A stretch of 64,000 nt of DNA from Solemya velum gill symbiont (GTDB lineage: Bacteria > Pseudomonadota > Gammaproteobacteria > Chromatiales > Chromatiaceae): assembly GCF_000787395.1 (NCBI RefSeq), contig NZ_JRAA01000003.1, forward strand, positions 310,001 through 374,000. The letters are read 5' to 3'. The notes below the pieces were generated by a model that searched no databases, was not told the DNA's origin, and worked only from the letters and a program-made list of their open reading frames with translations. Within the stretch, counting starts at the first letter, position 1. Each line of letters opens with the position of its first letter. Of the stretch, positions 1 through 10,315 are shown piece by piece. Made by a program: the position numbers and the translations under genes.

Positions 1-2706
1 CGTGTCGCAGAGGGCATCTGCATTCGCCTCTACAGTGAAGAGGATTTCGAATCACGGCGCGAGTTCACCGAGCCGGAGATTCAGCGCACCAATCTCGCCT
101 CGGTTATTTTGCAGATGCAGTTGATGGGTGTTGGCAAGATTGAGGGCTTTCCTTTTATCGATGCACCTGACAGTCGTTTGATCAAGGATGGTTACCTCGT
201 GCTGACCGAGCTTGGATCAGTGACACCTGATCGCAAGGTCACGCGTATCGGTAAACAGTTAGCCCGGCTGCCGGTTGATCCACGCATCGGTCGCATGTTG
301 CTGGAAGCGGCGCATACACACTGTCTTAACGAACTCCTGGTGATTGCAGCTTCTTTGTCGATTCAGGATCCGCGCATGCGCCCGCTGGAGAAGCAGCAGG
401 CCTCAGATGAAGCGCACGCACTTTTCCATGACGAACTTTCCGATTACATGGCGATGCTCAACCTGTGGAGACATCTTGAGGAGCAGAAACGGCACCTCAG
501 CAGACGCAAGTTCAACAACCATTGCCGTGAACGCTTTCTCTCGTCGACACGCGTACAGGAGTGGTTTGATATCCATCACCAGTTACGTGGCCAGATGCAC
601 GAGATGGGCTACAAGGAGAGCATGGCAGAATCGGGTTACGAGGAGATTCACAAGGCGATTCTTTCCGGCCTGCTGTCGCATATCGGTTTTCGACACAGTG
701 GCAAGGAGATGGATTATCTTGGAGCAAGGAACAGCCGCTTCCATCTCTTTCCCGGTTCCGGTGTGTTCAAGAAACGTCCCAAGTGGGTGGTTGCCGCAGA
801 ACTGGTAGAGACAACACGTCTGTATGCCCGTGGTGTCGCCTCTGTTGAGCCGCAGTGGATCGAATCGATGGCAGGTCACCTGATCAAGCGAAGTTATTCT
901 GAACCACATTGGCAGAAGAAACGTGGCCAGGTCGGTGCATACGAGAAAGTGACTCTCTATGGTCTGACGCTGGTTCAGCGTAGACGGATCAACTACGGCC
1001 CGATTGATCCTGATCTGTCACGTGAAATATTTATACGCCAGGGATTGGTCGAGGAGGAGTTCGAGACACGCGCACCTTTCTGGCGACACAACCACGAACT
1101 GATTGCTTCGCTGCGAGACCAGGAGGCACGTTCCAGGCAACACGCCATCCTGTTCGACGAAGAACTGCTGTTTCGTTTCTATGATGAACGTATTCCGGCT
1201 GGCATCTATTCGAAACCCGATTTTGAGCGTTGGTCACGTAATCTGAAAGGAGGGCAGGGCAAGCTGTTGTTTCTGTCGGAAGAGGATGTCAGACCGTCTG
1301 ATGCACTTGTCTCTAAAGAGCAGTTTCCCGACAGCATGAATATCAACGGGATGCAGTTACCGCTGAGTTATCGATTTCAACCGGGTGCGACTGATGATGG
1401 AGTCACGCTGACGGTACCTCAGGATGTACTTGGCCAGGTGACCCAGGCGCAGCTTGAATGGCTGGTTCCCGGACTGCTTGAAGAGCGTATCACCATGATG
1501 ATCCGGGGGTTGCCAAAAGCGATACGCAAGCACTTTGTTCCCGTGCCTGACTTTGCGCGGCGCTGCGTGAATGAATTACCTCATGCGCAGGGATCGTTGA
1601 AACTGGCCGTGGCGCGTCTGCTGGGTAAGCATGCAGGTATACACATCTCGGATACTGACTGGCAGGAGGAGAAGTTGCCGGAACATTTGCAGATGAAGAT
1701 ACGCGTCGTTGATAGCGACGGAAAAAAGCTGGCACACGGGATTGATCTTGCTGCAATGAAACGCAAGTATGCCCGCAGTGGACAGGGAAACCAGCCGACT
1801 TCACTTGCTGATGCCAGTCATGAGATAGAAAATATCAAACGCTGGGAATTCGGTGATATCAGGCAGCGTATCAAGCTCAAACGCGGTGGTATCGAACTGA
1901 CCGCATTTTCCGCCCTCATCGATTGCAACGAGAGTGTCTCGCTGAAACTGCTGGAGAGTGAGGCGATTGCAGCGGCAGTTCACAGGCGTGGCCTGCGACG
2001 ATTGGCGATGCTGACGCTTCCGGAGCAGACGCGTTACCTGAAAAAGGCATTTCCGGGACTCGATAAAATGCGCTTGCAGTATGCCAAAGCCATATGCCCG
2101 GATGGAGTGCAACAAGGACAGAGCGAGCTTCTCGATGAACTGATTGCTGTGACTATCGACCAGGTATTTCTGCACGAGGGACTGATCTGGAAACAGGCTG
2201 ACTTTGAACAGGCAATCGAACAGAATCGCAGTCGCCTGGCCGAAGCTGCGAACAGGATTTCAGCACTGGTGGCCGAGATTCTTGAGACATATCGTGAGAT
2301 TCGTACGCGTTTGTCGTCACTTTCGGCTCTCAACCTGCTGAGCTCTGTGAACGATATGCAGCAGCAGCTCGATTCACTGGTTTACAGGGGATTTATTGAG
2401 CAGACAGACTGGCAGCATCTGCAGGCGTATCCCCGTTACCTCAAGGCGCTATTGCTGCGCCTTGAAAAACTCGGACATGCGGCCGCGAGGGATCAGCAGC
2501 AGATGCGTGTCATGTCGAACTTGCAACAGGAGTGGCAGCAGCGCTACCAGCAGATGCACAAGGATCATCTACAGGATGAGCGCATCGAGGAGATTCGCTG
2601 GATGCTTGAGGAGTTGCGTATCTCGCTGTTTGCGCAGGAAGTGAAAACAGCTTACCCGATCTCGATCAAGCGCATTGAAAAGCGCTGGAAGGAACTGGGT
2701 CTGTGA
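1..2706 (+). CDS. hrpA: ATP-dependent RNA helicase HrpA, C-terminal part (5' end outside window)
   Basis: The reading frame is open from base 1, so the annotated start lies upstream. The first residues (RVAEGICIRLYSEEDF) match the end of the DEAH-box helicase core, followed by the ratchet/OB-fold region and the long HrpA-specific C-terminal domain (DUF3418), here about 900 residues. HrpA is a cytosolic DEAH RNA helicase involved in mRNA processing and rescue of stalled ribosomes. The Walker motifs are not in the window. The gene is followed after 18 bp by darP on the same strand. Apart from the window edge there is no sign of damage. Confidence 0.95.
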   Translation, partial: RVAEGICIRLYSEEDFESRREFTEPEIQRTNLASVILQMQLMGVGKIEGFPFIDAPDSRLIKDGYLVLTELGSVTPDRKVTRIGKQLARLPVDPRIGRMLLEAAHTHCLNELLVIAASLSIQDPRMRPLEKQQASDEAHALFHDELSDYMAMLNLWRHLEEQKRHLSRRKFNNHCRERFLSSTRVQEWFDIHHQLRGQMHEMGYKESMAESGYEEIHKAILSGLLSHIGFRHSGKEMDYLGARNSRFHLFPGSGVFKKRPKWVVAAELVETTRLYARGVASVEPQWIESMAGHLIKRSYSEPHWQKKRGQVGAYEKVTLYGLTLVQRRRINYGPIDPDLSREIFIRQGLVEEEFETRAPFWRHNHELIASLRDQEARSRQHAILFDEELLFRFYDERIPAGIYSKPDFERWSRNLKGGQGKLLFLSEEDVRPSDALVSKEQFPDSMNINGMQLPLSYRFQPGATDDGVTLTVPQDVLGQVTQAQLEWLVPGLLEERITMMIRGLPKAIRKHFVPVPDFARRCVNELPHAQGSLKLAVARLLGKHAGIHISDTDWQEEKLPEHLQMKIRVVDSDGKKLAHGIDLAAMKRKYARSGQGNQPTSLADASHEIENIKRWEFGDIRQRIKLKRGGIELTAFSALIDCNESVSLKLLESEAIAAAVHRRGLRRLAMLTLPEQTRYLKKAFPGLDKMRLQYAKAICPDGVQQGQSELLDELIAVTIDQVFLHEGLIWKQADFEQAIEQNRSRLAEAANRISALVAEILETYREIRTRLSSLSALNLLSSVNDMQQQLDSLVYRGFIEQTDWQHLQAYPRYLKALLLRLEKLGHAAARDQQQMRVMSNLQQEWQQRYQQMHKDHLQDERIEEIRWMLEELRISLFAQEVKTAYPISIKRIEKRWKELGL

Positions 2707-2724
2707 TGAGTTATTATTAAGAGC

Positions 2725-3255
2725 ATGAAACAGATGAACGATGAAGAGAGCATGGATTTCGACGAGGAAGGCGTTGAGGTCAAGAGTAAATCACAGGTCA
2801 AGCGTGAGTTACTTGCGTTGAAAGATTTGGGTGCAGACCTTGTTACTCTGTCGACAAGTCAGCTCACTCGTCTTTCGTTGCCCGAGCACTTGTTTACAGC
2901 TGTGAAGAGTGCACAGACGATGAAGAAAGGTGCGCTTAAAAGGCAACTGCAGTATATCGGCAAACTGTTGCGCAAAGAGGATGCAGATCAGATCATCTCC
3001 AACCTTGAGTCCATGCGCCAGCCCCACAAGGAAGAGGTTGCGCATCTGCACCAGCTGGAAGCATGGCGCGATGCCCTGATCGATGGTGACGAGGAGTTGC
3101 TGCAGGAGATTATCACCAGTCATGCGCAAGTCGACCGTCAGCATCTCAGGCAGTTGATTCGCCAGGCGGGCAAGGAGAAAGAGAAGGAGCAGTCGCCGAA
3201 GTCGGCGCGCTTGCTGTTTCAGTATCTGAAGTCTTTGACTGAGAATGAGGCCTGA
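2725..3255 (+). CDS. darP: Ribosome-associated protein DarP (YjgA, DUF615)
   Basis: A 176-residue acidic and basic alpha-helical protein containing the family core (KSKSQVKREL near residue 20 and KRQLQYIGKLLR near residue 73). The DUF615/YjgA family associates with late 50S assembly intermediates and supports peptidyl-transferase-centre maturation. Its length matches the family norm of about 180. It lies 18 bp after hrpA and is probably cotranscribed. Its stop codon sits inside a terminator hairpin. Assignment rests on sequence resemblance to the family; the ribosome role is family knowledge. Confidence 0.92.
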   Translation: MKQMNDEESMDFDEEGVEVKSKSQVKRELLALKDLGADLVTLSTSQLTRLSLPEHLFTAVKSAQTMKKGALKRQLQYIGKLLRKEDADQIISNLESMRQPHKEEVAHLHQLEAWRDALIDGDEELLQEIITSHAQVDRQHLRQLIRQAGKEKEKEQSPKSARLLFQYLKSLTENEA

Positions 3256-3268
3256 GGGGCCTTTCTTA
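3247..3268 (+). terminator. Rho-independent terminator overlapping the darP stop
   Basis: AGGCC and GGCCT form a short GC stem around a TGAGG loop, followed by TTTCTT. The left arm overlaps the last codons of darP, so the hairpin would end the hrpA-darP transcript immediately after translation. Confidence 0.6.
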
Positions 3269-3600
3269 TCATGTGACGCTTCGCGTCGGTTTTATTTTGA
3301 AAGCGCGCGGTGGCACGCACCCACCCTGCTTTCTTGTGCTGACAAGAAAGTAGGCAAAGAAACAGCTCCTTACCGACGCCTGTCCGCACGCAACTTGATC
3401 ATCACAGCGGCCGCTCTTGCGCATCCTGCGCTCGCGGCATTTGTGCTTCCCTGCACATCACGAAGTAAAACTCGCGATCTTAGATCACTCAAACAGTTTT
3501 TCGCTTCTCCTGTGATGATCTGCATCGCGCACGGGCGCCGATAACGGAGAGTCCAGCCTGTTCAGGTTTGGGCGCCCTTTCTACAGGGCGTGGTGCAAAT
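3269..3600. repeat. Non-coding intergenic sequence with nested short palindromes, repeat-like
   Basis: About 330 bp without a credible gene. It contains small hairpins such as GACGCTTCGCGTC near 3280 and TTTCTTGTGCTGACAAGAAA near 3330. A 99-codon open frame (3245-3544) starts inside the darP tail with no ribosome binding site, and its translation is low-complexity and Arg/Ser rich, so I do not call it a gene. The composition resembles intergenic repeats dispersed in proteobacterial genomes. Only one copy is in the window, so repeat status is inference. Confidence 0.35.
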
Positions 3601-3607
3601 GATTGAA

Positions 3608-4792
3608 TCAGCTAATCGCCTTCTCGATACGGTCCATAGCTGTCTCAAGCTCTTCCATACTGGTCGCAATCGAAACACGAAAATAGCCGGCAAGCCCGAA
3701 TGCTGAACCAGGTACCACTGCTACCTCGGCTTTCTGAATAAGGTAGTCAGCCAGCTGCAGGTCATCTGAAATGCCTTCCAGTGACTCGATCAGGTCTGTC
3801 GCTTTCGGGAACAGGTAGAAGGTACCATCCGAAGGGAGGCATTCGATCCCCGGCATACGGTTAAAGCGATCAAGCACATAGTCGTGGCGTTGCTTGAATT
3901 GCACCATCATATCGTTAATGCAGGATTGTGGGCCATTGAGCGCCGTCTCGGCCGCATACTGGGATATTGAAGTCGGGTTCGATGTGCTCTGTGACTGGAT
4001 CTTCTTCATCGCCTTGATGATTTCGACGGGGCCACCGGCATAGCCAATGCGCCAGCCAGTCATCGCGTAGGCCTTGGAGACACCGTTGAGGACGATAATA
4101 CGATCCTCAAGCTGTGGGCAGGCGTTGAGAATGTTGCAGAAGCTTGTTCCTTCCCAGAGGATATGCTCATACATGTCATCAGTTGCGATGACAATCTTGG
4201 GGTGGCTCTCAAGCACCTTGCCAAGCGCTTCAAGCTCTTCCATGCTGTAGGCCATTCCGCTCGGGTTGGAAGGGCTGTTGATCACGAAGAGGCGTGTTGC
4301 CTCGGTGATGGATGTCTCGAGTTGCTGTGGCGTGATCTTGAAATTCTGTTCGGCATCAGCATTGATATAAACGGGAACGCCACCTGCCAGGATCGCCATA
4401 TCAGGATACGAGACCCAGTACGGCGCCGGTATGATGACCTCGTCGCCCGGATCGAGAATAGCCTGTGCAAGGTTGTAAAAACTCTGCTTGCCACCGCATG
4501 AGACCAGGATCTGGTCAGCCTCGAATGAAAAGTTATTATCACGCTTGAACTTGTCGATAATCGCCTGCTTGAGGCTGGCAGTACCATCGACTGCGGTATA
4601 ACGGGTTTTGCCGCTCTTGATCGCATCGATACCTGCCTGCTGGATGTGCTCAGGAGTGTCAAAATCGGGCTCGCCTGCTCCGAGACCAATAATATCCTTG
4701 CCTGCCGCCCTTAATTCAGCCGCGCGTGCGGTAATGGCCAGTGTGGGCGAGGGTTTTACAGCCTGGACTCGTTGTGACAGCTTTAATGACAT
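3608..4792 (-). CDS. aspC: Class I aminotransferase, aspartate aminotransferase type
   Basis: A 394-residue fold-type I PLP enzyme that reversibly transfers the amino group of aspartate to 2-oxoglutarate. Visible landmarks are the N-terminal GLGAGEPDFDTPEH, the substrate/PLP region PYWVSYPDM, NSPSNPSG, and the PLP lysine in SKAYAMTGWRIGYAGG. These are typical of the bacterial subgroup that includes Thermus-type AspAT, some members of which also act on prephenate. Length is normal. It is transcribed away from uvrB, with an 88-bp intergenic region between the two starts. Exact substrate preference is not decided by the sequence I can read. Confidence 0.93.
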   Translation of the reverse strand: MSLKLSQRVQAVKPSPTLAITARAAELRAAGKDIIGLGAGEPDFDTPEHIQQAGIDAIKSGKTRYTAVDGTASLKQAIIDKFKRDNNFSFEADQILVSCGGKQSFYNLAQAILDPGDEVIIPAPYWVSYPDMAILAGGVPVYINADAEQNFKITPQQLETSITEATRLFVINSPSNPSGMAYSMEELEALGKVLESHPKIVIATDDMYEHILWEGTSFCNILNACPQLEDRIIVLNGVSKAYAMTGWRIGYAGGPVEIIKAMKKIQSQSTSNPTSISQYAAETALNGPQSCINDMMVQFKQRHDYVLDRFNRMPGIECLPSDGTFYLFPKATDLIESLEGISDDLQLADYLIQKAEVAVVPGSAFGLAGYFRVSIATSMEELETAMDRIEKAIS

Positions 4793-4880
4793 CTTTATGC
4801 TTTCCTGACAGTTAAGATCGAAGTCGTGATCGATAATCTGTAATAATATCCAATTTACACACTCCCGCGTAGTTCTTTTT

Positions 4881-6887
4881 ATGTCCAGGCCATTTCAAAT
4901 TGCATCCAGTTACGAGGCCGCCGGCGACCAGCCTGCTGCAATCGCAAGTCTGGTCGAGGGTATCCATGACGGTGAGGCCGGGCTCACACTGCTCGGTGTA
5001 ACCGGCTCAGGAAAGACTTTTACCATCGCCAACGTGGTTCAGGCTCTGCAGCGTCCAACGATTATCATGGCTCACAACAAGACGTTGGCAGCGCAGCTGT
5101 ATGGCGAGATGAAGGAGTTTTTCCCTAACAATGCGGTTGAGTATTTCGTCTCCTACTATGACTACTACCAGCCTGAGGCTTACGTTCCAGCATCTGATAC
5201 TTTCATAGAGAAGGATGCATCGATCAACGAGCATATCGAGCAGATGCGCCTGTCGGCAACCAAGGCGCTGCTGGAGCGACACGACACGGTGATTGTCGCT
5301 ACTGTCTCTGCAATTTATGGCCTTGGTGACCCACGCCAGTATCTCTCCATGGTGTTGCACCTGGTTCGCGGCGACCAGGTTGCACAGCGCGACATTCTGA
5401 GGCGCCTTGCTGAACTGCAGTACAAGCGTAATGACGTGGTACTTGACCGCGGTACCTTCCGTGTACGCGGTGATGTGATCGATATTTTTCCTGCAGAATC
5501 GGAAGAGGAGGCGATCCGCATCGAATTGTTCGATGATGAGATTGAGCAGATCAGCCTCTTTGATCCTCTCACTGGCGAGGTCAGACAGCGCCCGGCACGC
5601 TACACCATCTATCCGAAGACTCACTATGTCACACCGCGCGAGACGATTCTCGCCGCGGTAGACGAGATCAAGGTTGAGCTGGCGGAACGACTTGCCCAAC
5701 TGCGTGATAACAACAAGCTGGTTGAAGCACAACGGCTTGAGCAGCGTACCCAGTTTGATATGGAGATGATGCTTGAGCTTGGTTACTGTTCGGGAATCGA
5801 GAACTACTCGCGCTATCTCTCCGGACGCAAGCCGGGGGAGTCACCGCCCACGCTGTTCGATTACCTGCCGGATGATGCCCTGTTGGTGATCGACGAGTCA
5901 CATGTCACGGTGCCGCAGATTGGCGGCATGTTCCGTGGAGACAGGTCTCGCAAGGAAAACCTGGTCGAATTCGGATTTCGCCTGCCATCGGCGTTGGATA
6001 ACCGTCCACTCAGATTCGAGGAGTTTGAAACGCGTTCCCCGCAAACCATCTATGTCACGGCAACACCGCGTGACTATGAACTTGCACATTCCGGAGCCGT
6101 GGTAGAGCAGGTTGTGCGGCCGACAGGGTTGGTTGATCCCGAAGTCGAAATTCGCCCGGCAACCACCCAGGTTGATGACCTGCTGTCAGAAATTCGCCTG
6201 CGTGCGGCTGCCGGTGAACGTGTACTTGTGACCACGCTGACCAAGCGCATGGCTGAGGATCTGACTGAGTACCTGATGGAGCACGATGTACGAGTGCGCT
6301 ACCTGCACTCCGACATCGAGACGGTTGAACGTATCGAAATTATTCGCGACCTGCGACTGGGGACTTTCGATGTACTGGTCGGGATCAACCTGTTGAGAGA
6401 GGGTCTCGATATGCCGGAGGTGTCACTGGTAGCAATCCTTGATGCGGACAAGGAGGGGTTCCTGCGTTCAGATACCTCTTTGATCCAGACTATCGGGCGT
6501 GCCGCACGTAATGTTAAAGGCAAGGCAATCCTTTACGCCGATAAGATTACAGGTTCCATGCAGCGCGCCATTGATGAGACAGAGCGCCGTCGTAAAAAGC
6601 AGATCGACTATAACCTTGAACATGGCATTACGCCGAAAAGTATTATCAAAAATGTTGCCGATATCATGGAGGGCGCCTATCCGGGAGCGCCGATGAAGGC
6701 GAAACAGTTCGCCAGGGTGGCGGAGCAGATGGCTGAATACGCATCGCTGACTCCAACGCAAATGGCGAAGAAGCTGAAGGAGATAGAAAAGCAGATGCAT
6801 CGCCATGCAGAAAACCTGGAGTTTGAAGAAGCGGCAAAGCTGCGTGACCAGTTAAAGTCGATCAGGGAGGCTGGATTTGTCTCCTGA
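4881..6887 (+). CDS. uvrB: Excinuclease ABC subunit B
   Basis: A 668-residue UvrB, the damage-verifying helicase-like subunit of nucleotide excision repair. Walker A is in [10 protein letters not shown], the beta-hairpin region is in [12 protein letters not shown], helicase motifs II and VI appear as LVIDESH and QTIGRAARN, and the C-terminal UVR motif ([14 protein letters not shown]) contacts UvrC. Length matches the family. The start follows a pyrimidine-rich leader without a strong Shine-Dalgarno. I looked for a LexA box (CTGT-N8-ACAG) upstream and did not find one. Confidence 0.98.
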   Translation: MSRPFQIASSYEAAGDQPAAIASLVEGIHDGEAGLTLLGVTGSGKTFTIANVVQALQRPTIIMAHNKTLAAQLYGEMKEFFPNNAVEYFVSYYDYYQPEAYVPASDTFIEKDASINEHIEQMRLSATKALLERHDTVIVATVSAIYGLGDPRQYLSMVLHLVRGDQVAQRDILRRLAELQYKRNDVVLDRGTFRVRGDVIDIFPAESEEEAIRIELFDDEIEQISLFDPLTGEVRQRPARYTIYPKTHYVTPRETILAAVDEIKVELAERLAQLRDNNKLVEAQRLEQRTQFDMEMMLELGYCSGIENYSRYLSGRKPGESPPTLFDYLPDDALLVIDESHVTVPQIGGMFRGDRSRKENLVEFGFRLPSALDNRPLRFEEFETRSPQTIYVTATPRDYELAHSGAVVEQVVRPTGLVDPEVEIRPATTQVDDLLSEIRLRAAAGERVLVTTLTKRMAEDLTEYLMEHDVRVRYLHSDIETVERIEIIRDLRLGTFDVLVGINLLREGLDMPEVSLVAILDADKEGFLRSDTSLIQTIGRAARNVKGKAILYADKITGSMQRAIDETERRRKKQIDYNLEHGITPKSIIKNVADIMEGAYPGAPMKAKQFARVAEQMAEYASLTPTQMAKKLKEIEKQMHRHAENLEFEEAAKLRDQLKSIREAGFVS

Positions 6888-6983
6888 ATTTTTCCAGGAT
6901 TGATAATTATCAAGGACACACCGCCTGGTTTAGAGCAAAGTCACAAGTGGTGATATCCAGGTCGTATATTCACCTCCGTAATT

Positions 6984-7019
6984 GGCCGTACCGCGAACGC
7001 GGGCACGGCCATTTTTTTG
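6984..7019 (+). terminator. Rho-independent terminator downstream of uvrB
   Basis: GGCCGT and ACGGCC flank a CCGCG/CGCGG inner stem with a tiny AA loop, followed by ATTTTTTTG. It lies about 100 bp after the uvrB stop and before the next rightward gene. The 97 bp between the uvrB stop and this hairpin hold no gene I can recognise. Confidence 0.85.
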
Positions 7020-7135
7020 TCTGATGATTTTATATCACCAACAATTTCTGAAAGTTTTCTCTTCTGCTGCGTGTCTCTTTTTACAAGGCCGTTCAAGACG
7101 ACCTTAAGAGAAAATAACCACGTTGGAGAAGGAAT

Positions 7136-7435
7136 ATGAATAAATTAATACAGACAGCAGGCATCGCTCTTCTTTTCGTATCAGGTGTAGCAATTGCTGA
7201 TGTGGAAGGTGCATTTCATACAGATGTCCACGAAGGTATCAGTGAGAGTATCGCTGAAACAGGCGGCAATTATGGTCGCAGTGCTGATCCGATTGCAGCA
7301 GCATTTCCGGGTAATCCTGAGCTCTATGCAGGACACGAAGCAGATGGAAGTGGCTCATCAGTAGCATCGAACCTCTCGTCATTAGACATGGTCAATGCCG
7401 GTAGCCCTGAATCAGAAATCTGCGGCTGCAGCTGA
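7136..7435 (+). CDS. Small secreted protein of unknown function
   Basis: A 99-residue protein with a good Shine-Dalgarno (GGAGAAGG, 4 bases before ATG) and a clear Sec signal peptide: basic MNK start, hydrophobic core to about residue 18, likely cleavage after AIA. The mature part is about 78 residues, rich in Gly, Ser, Glu and Ala, with few basic residues, and ends in a CGCS tail holding the only two cysteines. I do not recognise a family. It is monocistronic, between the uvrB terminator and the convergent nitrilase gene. The C-terminal Cys pair could bind metal or form a disulfide, but that is speculation. Confidence 0.6.
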   Translation: MNKLIQTAGIALLFVSGVAIADVEGAFHTDVHEGISESIAETGGNYGRSADPIAAAFPGNPELYAGHEADGSGSSVASNLSSLDMVNAGSPESEICGCS

Positions 7436-7586
7436 TACGCAGGCTGTTCAGATGATAATGCTACTCAAAGATGCATGTTCAACAGAGGGATGACCAGGCC
7501 AGGGATGGCACAAGCCGGGGGCTGGATCGAATCTATCGATGCCGCCCCGTGTGGTGAGGCTCCCTGCTTGATGCAGATTGAGAATC

Positions 7587-8519
7587 CTATTCGAAATCGA
7601 CAGGTGTCTGACTCTTCCGGTCAATATGCAGTGTAAAGATATCGGGTCTTGAATAATGACCTGCCACATCAAATCCCCGTCGCGCAATGGCGACCTCGTC
7701 CAGATCGATTTCAGCGGTGATAATCTCCTGGGTTTGATTAAAGGGACCGGCTACGAGGTTTCCACGGGGTGAGATAACAACCGAGTCTCCCGGATTAATC
7801 CACTCTTCGTCATCCGGATAGAGTCGTTCCTTTTCAGGAAAATCATCCGGAATATCATCGTGACGTGTGGCTACGCCCGCACTGATCACCCAGCAACAAC
7901 CTTCACGAGCTATGTGCTGCATGGTGCCGAGCCAGTCATCTCCGCTGTCGTATGTCGGTGCCACGTAGATCTCGACACCCTGCGCATAGAGTGCAAAGCG
8001 TGCCAGTGGCATGTAGTTTTCCCAGCAGATGAGAGAGCCGATGCGTCCACATGGTGTGTCGATGACTTTCAAACCGGATGCATCACCTTGGCCCCATACC
8101 ATGCGCTCGGGATTCGTGGGCATCAGCTTACGATGACGGTTGAGAAGGCTTCCGTCAGGACCGATAGTCACGACACTGTTATAAAGTGTGGAGCGGCTCA
8201 ATTGTCCATCACGTTCATTAATACCGGCAACAATCGTCAACTGATGCTCGGCAGCTGCTTCACGCAGGGGTTTCAGGTCATCGGTCTCAAGATCGACAGC
8301 ATTCTTCAACAGGCGATGGTGAACTTCATCCGAAATGCCCCAGTCACCACCCGGGCGTAATCGCCAGATCCATGCGGGATAGCCGGGAAAAAATGCTTCA
8401 GGAAAAATAACCAGTTTGGCACCGCCGGCTGCTGCTTCTGCGACAAGACCGATGGCTTTTTGCATCGTTTGTTGTGCATCAAGAATGACGGGGGAGTGCT
8501 GTACGATAGCAACTTGCAT
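7587..8519 (-). CDS. Nitrilase/carbon-nitrogen hydrolase, nitrilase branch
   Basis: A 310-residue member of the nitrilase superfamily, which hydrolyses nitriles or amides through a Glu-Lys-Cys triad. The Glu is in VIFPEAFFPGYP, the Lys in NRHRKLMPT and the nucleophile in SLICWENYMPLAR. The CWEN context and AREGCCWVISAG favour a true nitrilase over an amidase. I moved the start 20 codons inside the longest frame because MQVAIVQHSP matches the family N-terminus and is preceded by an AGGAGA Shine-Dalgarno. A terminator separates it from the upstream SH3/arg operon, so it should have its own promoter. The substrate is unknown. Confidence 0.9.
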   Translation of the reverse strand: MQVAIVQHSPVILDAQQTMQKAIGLVAEAAAGGAKLVIFPEAFFPGYPAWIWRLRPGGDWGISDEVHHRLLKNAVDLETDDLKPLREAAAEHQLTIVAGINERDGQLSRSTLYNSVVTIGPDGSLLNRHRKLMPTNPERMVWGQGDASGLKVIDTPCGRIGSLICWENYMPLARFALYAQGVEIYVAPTYDSGDDWLGTMQHIAREGCCWVISAGVATRHDDIPDDFPEKERLYPDDEEWINPGDSVVISPRGNLVAGPFNQTQEIITAEIDLDEVAIARRGFDVAGHYSRPDIFTLHIDRKSQTPVDFE

Positions 8520-8620
8520 AACCTGATCTCCTGTTTGGGGCCTGGATGTGTTCCGCTTGACTGGATATTGGCAAGACACATGGAATCAATGGTCTGCCAA
8601 ATGGGTGTAGGAAAATAGTA

Positions 8621-8650
8621 TAGCAAAACGGCCTGCAGATGCAGGCCGTT
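8621..8650 (-). terminator. Rho-independent terminator of the argD-argF-SH3 operon
   Basis: AACGGCCTGC and GCAGGCCGTT are perfectly complementary around an AGAT loop. Read leftward the stem is followed by TTTTGCTA. It lies about 33 bp past the SH3 protein stop and upstream of the nitrilase gene. Confidence 0.85.
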
Positions 8651-8682
8651 GTGACAGGTGTGTAGGCTGTTCGGGGTTGCTG

Positions 8683-9396
8683 TTACAGGTCACCCCAACC
8701 ACCAGAGCCTTGGCGACGTCCGAAGCTGAGCCTCGGAAGGATGAAGCCAAACAGGATGCCGAGGATCAGAACGCCGGCACCGATAATGAACCAGCGCTGA
8801 TTGTGACTGTTTTCAAAATCGCGCTTGACCTGCTGTAGGTCGGCAAGTTGACGGGTCAGATCTGTCACCTGCTTGCGTAGTTCAGTACGTTCCTTGGCAA
8901 TATTGATTGCATTGCTCGCTGTCTGGTGAATGCCTGCAAGCTCCTGCGTCAGTTTGTTCTTCTCGTCAGTAGCTCCCTGGTAACGTTCCTGCAACTTGGT
9001 ATAGTCAGTCGTCAGCTGTACGAAACGTGATCGGATCTGGTTGTTGGAGAGGTTTTCCAACTGTGCCAGTGTCGCTTCGGTGAGCGGTGGATTAACACAA
9101 GTGCGGGGCTCATCCATCAGTTGGCGTGATAAGACATATCCAACTTTGCCGGATTCGGTTTTGACCTTGGTGTAACCAGCTTTCTGGTTTACCGAGACTA
9201 TCTCGAGTGGGGTTCCGCTTCTCAGGCGTGCCAGGATCTTGTAATTGGTTCCTTCACCGGCGCGCATGTTAATCAGCAGGCTATTGGATACATACCTGGT
9301 TTGTGTGTCGGTTTCTGCTTCTTGCGCCATCGCAAGCGGTGCATTGAGACACAGTAGAACAAAGGCTGTCAGACAGAGATTAATTACTTTTTTCAT
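8683..9396 (-). CDS. SH3-domain periplasmic protein with C-terminal membrane anchor (TIGR04211-like)
   Basis: A 237-residue protein with a signal peptide (cleavage near AMAQ, residue 25), a bacterial SH3 domain at about 33-95 ([20 protein letters not shown]), a long coiled coil at about 110-200, and a C-terminal transmembrane helix ([20 protein letters not shown]) followed by a short basic Gly-rich tail. This order matches the SH3-and-anchor family that includes E. coli YgiM. The role is presumed to be in the cell envelope, with bacterial SH3 domains often binding peptidoglycan. The start overlaps the argF stop by 4 bp (ATGA), so the two are translationally coupled. Confidence 0.85.
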   Translation of the reverse strand: MKKVINLCLTAFVLLCLNAPLAMAQEAETDTQTRYVSNSLLINMRAGEGTNYKILARLRSGTPLEIVSVNQKAGYTKVKTESGKVGYVLSRQLMDEPRTCVNPPLTEATLAQLENLSNNQIRSRFVQLTTDYTKLQERYQGATDEKNKLTQELAGIHQTASNAINIAKERTELRKQVTDLTRQLADLQQVKRDFENSHNQRWFIIGAGVLILGILFGFILPRLSFGRRQGSGGWGDL

Positions 9397-10298
9397 TGCA
9401 TCAGGAACTCGATCAGTGCTTTCTGGGCGTGCATTCTGTTTTCAGCCTGGTCCCAGACAACACTCTGGGAGCCGTCGATGACTTCAGCGCTGACTTCTTC
9501 GCCACGGTGTGCTGGCAGGCAGTGCATGAAGAGCGCATCTTTGTCGGCAACCTGCATAAATTCCTGTGTCACGCAGAAGCCCACGAAGGCTGCTTCGCGT
9601 GCCTTCTGCTCATCTTCTTGACCCATGCTCGCCCACACATCGGTCGTGACCAGGTGAGCGCCTTCAGACGCCTCCATCGGATCGCGAATGATCTTGCAGC
9701 GGTCACCGCCACGGGCAAGGATTTCAGGATCAGGATCGTAACCCTCAGGGCAGCCGATATTCAGCTGGAAGTCAAACTGGATCGCTGCATTGATATAGGA
9801 GTGACACATGTTATTGCCATCACCGATCCATGCGACTGTTTTTCCTTTAATGTCACCACGGTGTTCATGCCAGGTCTGCATGTCAGCGAGTAGCTGGCAA
9901 GGGTGGACAAGGTCAGTCAGGCCGTTGATAACGGGTGCATCCGAGTATTCAGCAAAGCGTTCGATCTTTTCATGTTCGAAGGTACGAATCATGATGATAT
10001 CGACCATGCGAGAGATGACGCGTGCTGTATCTTCGATTGGTTCACCGCGACCAAGTTGTGTATCTCGTGGAGAGAGAAACAGTGCATGGCCTCCAAATTG
10101 TGCCATGCCGGATTCAAAAGAAACACGTGTGCGGGTTGACGACTTCTCAAAAATCATCGCGAGGGTTTTACCGACGAATGGACGATAGTCCTCACCGGCT
10201 TTTCTCATCTGTTTCAGTTCAGTTGCACGCAGAATCAGCTGGCGCAGTTCTTCGGAACTGAGATCGTTGAGGGTTAGAAAATGGCGTTGTTGAGTCAT
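9393..10298 (-). CDS. argF: Ornithine carbamoyltransferase
   Basis: A 301-residue enzyme converting ornithine and carbamoyl phosphate to citrulline in arginine synthesis. The carbamoyl-phosphate site is [13 protein letters not shown], with HPCQ at the second site and HCLP ([12 protein letters not shown]) closing the ornithine site. Length is normal. It lies 17 bp after argD in the same direction and overlaps the following SH3 gene by 4 bp. Confidence 0.97.
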   Translation of the reverse strand: MTQQRHFLTLNDLSSEELRQLILRATELKQMRKAGEDYRPFVGKTLAMIFEKSSTRTRVSFESGMAQFGGHALFLSPRDTQLGRGEPIEDTARVISRMVDIIMIRTFEHEKIERFAEYSDAPVINGLTDLVHPCQLLADMQTWHEHRGDIKGKTVAWIGDGNNMCHSYINAAIQFDFQLNIGCPEGYDPDPEILARGGDRCKIIRDPMEASEGAHLVTTDVWASMGQEDEQKAREAAFVGFCVTQEFMQVADKDALFMHCLPAHRGEEVSAEVIDGSQSVVWDQAENRMHAQKALIEFLMQ

Positions 10299-10315
10299 TA
10301 TGAGTTACTAAATTA

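Noticed and set aside
3245-3544. 99-codon open frame overlapping the darP end
   Set aside because: No ribosome binding site, starts within the terminator hairpin, and its translation is low-complexity and repeat-like.
4793-4880. Possible LexA box upstream of uvrB
   Set aside because: A CTGT occurs but no ACAG follows at the required spacing.
5007-5732. 241-codon minus-strand frame inside uvrB
   Set aside because: Shadow of a strongly conserved gene; no family resemblance or start signal.
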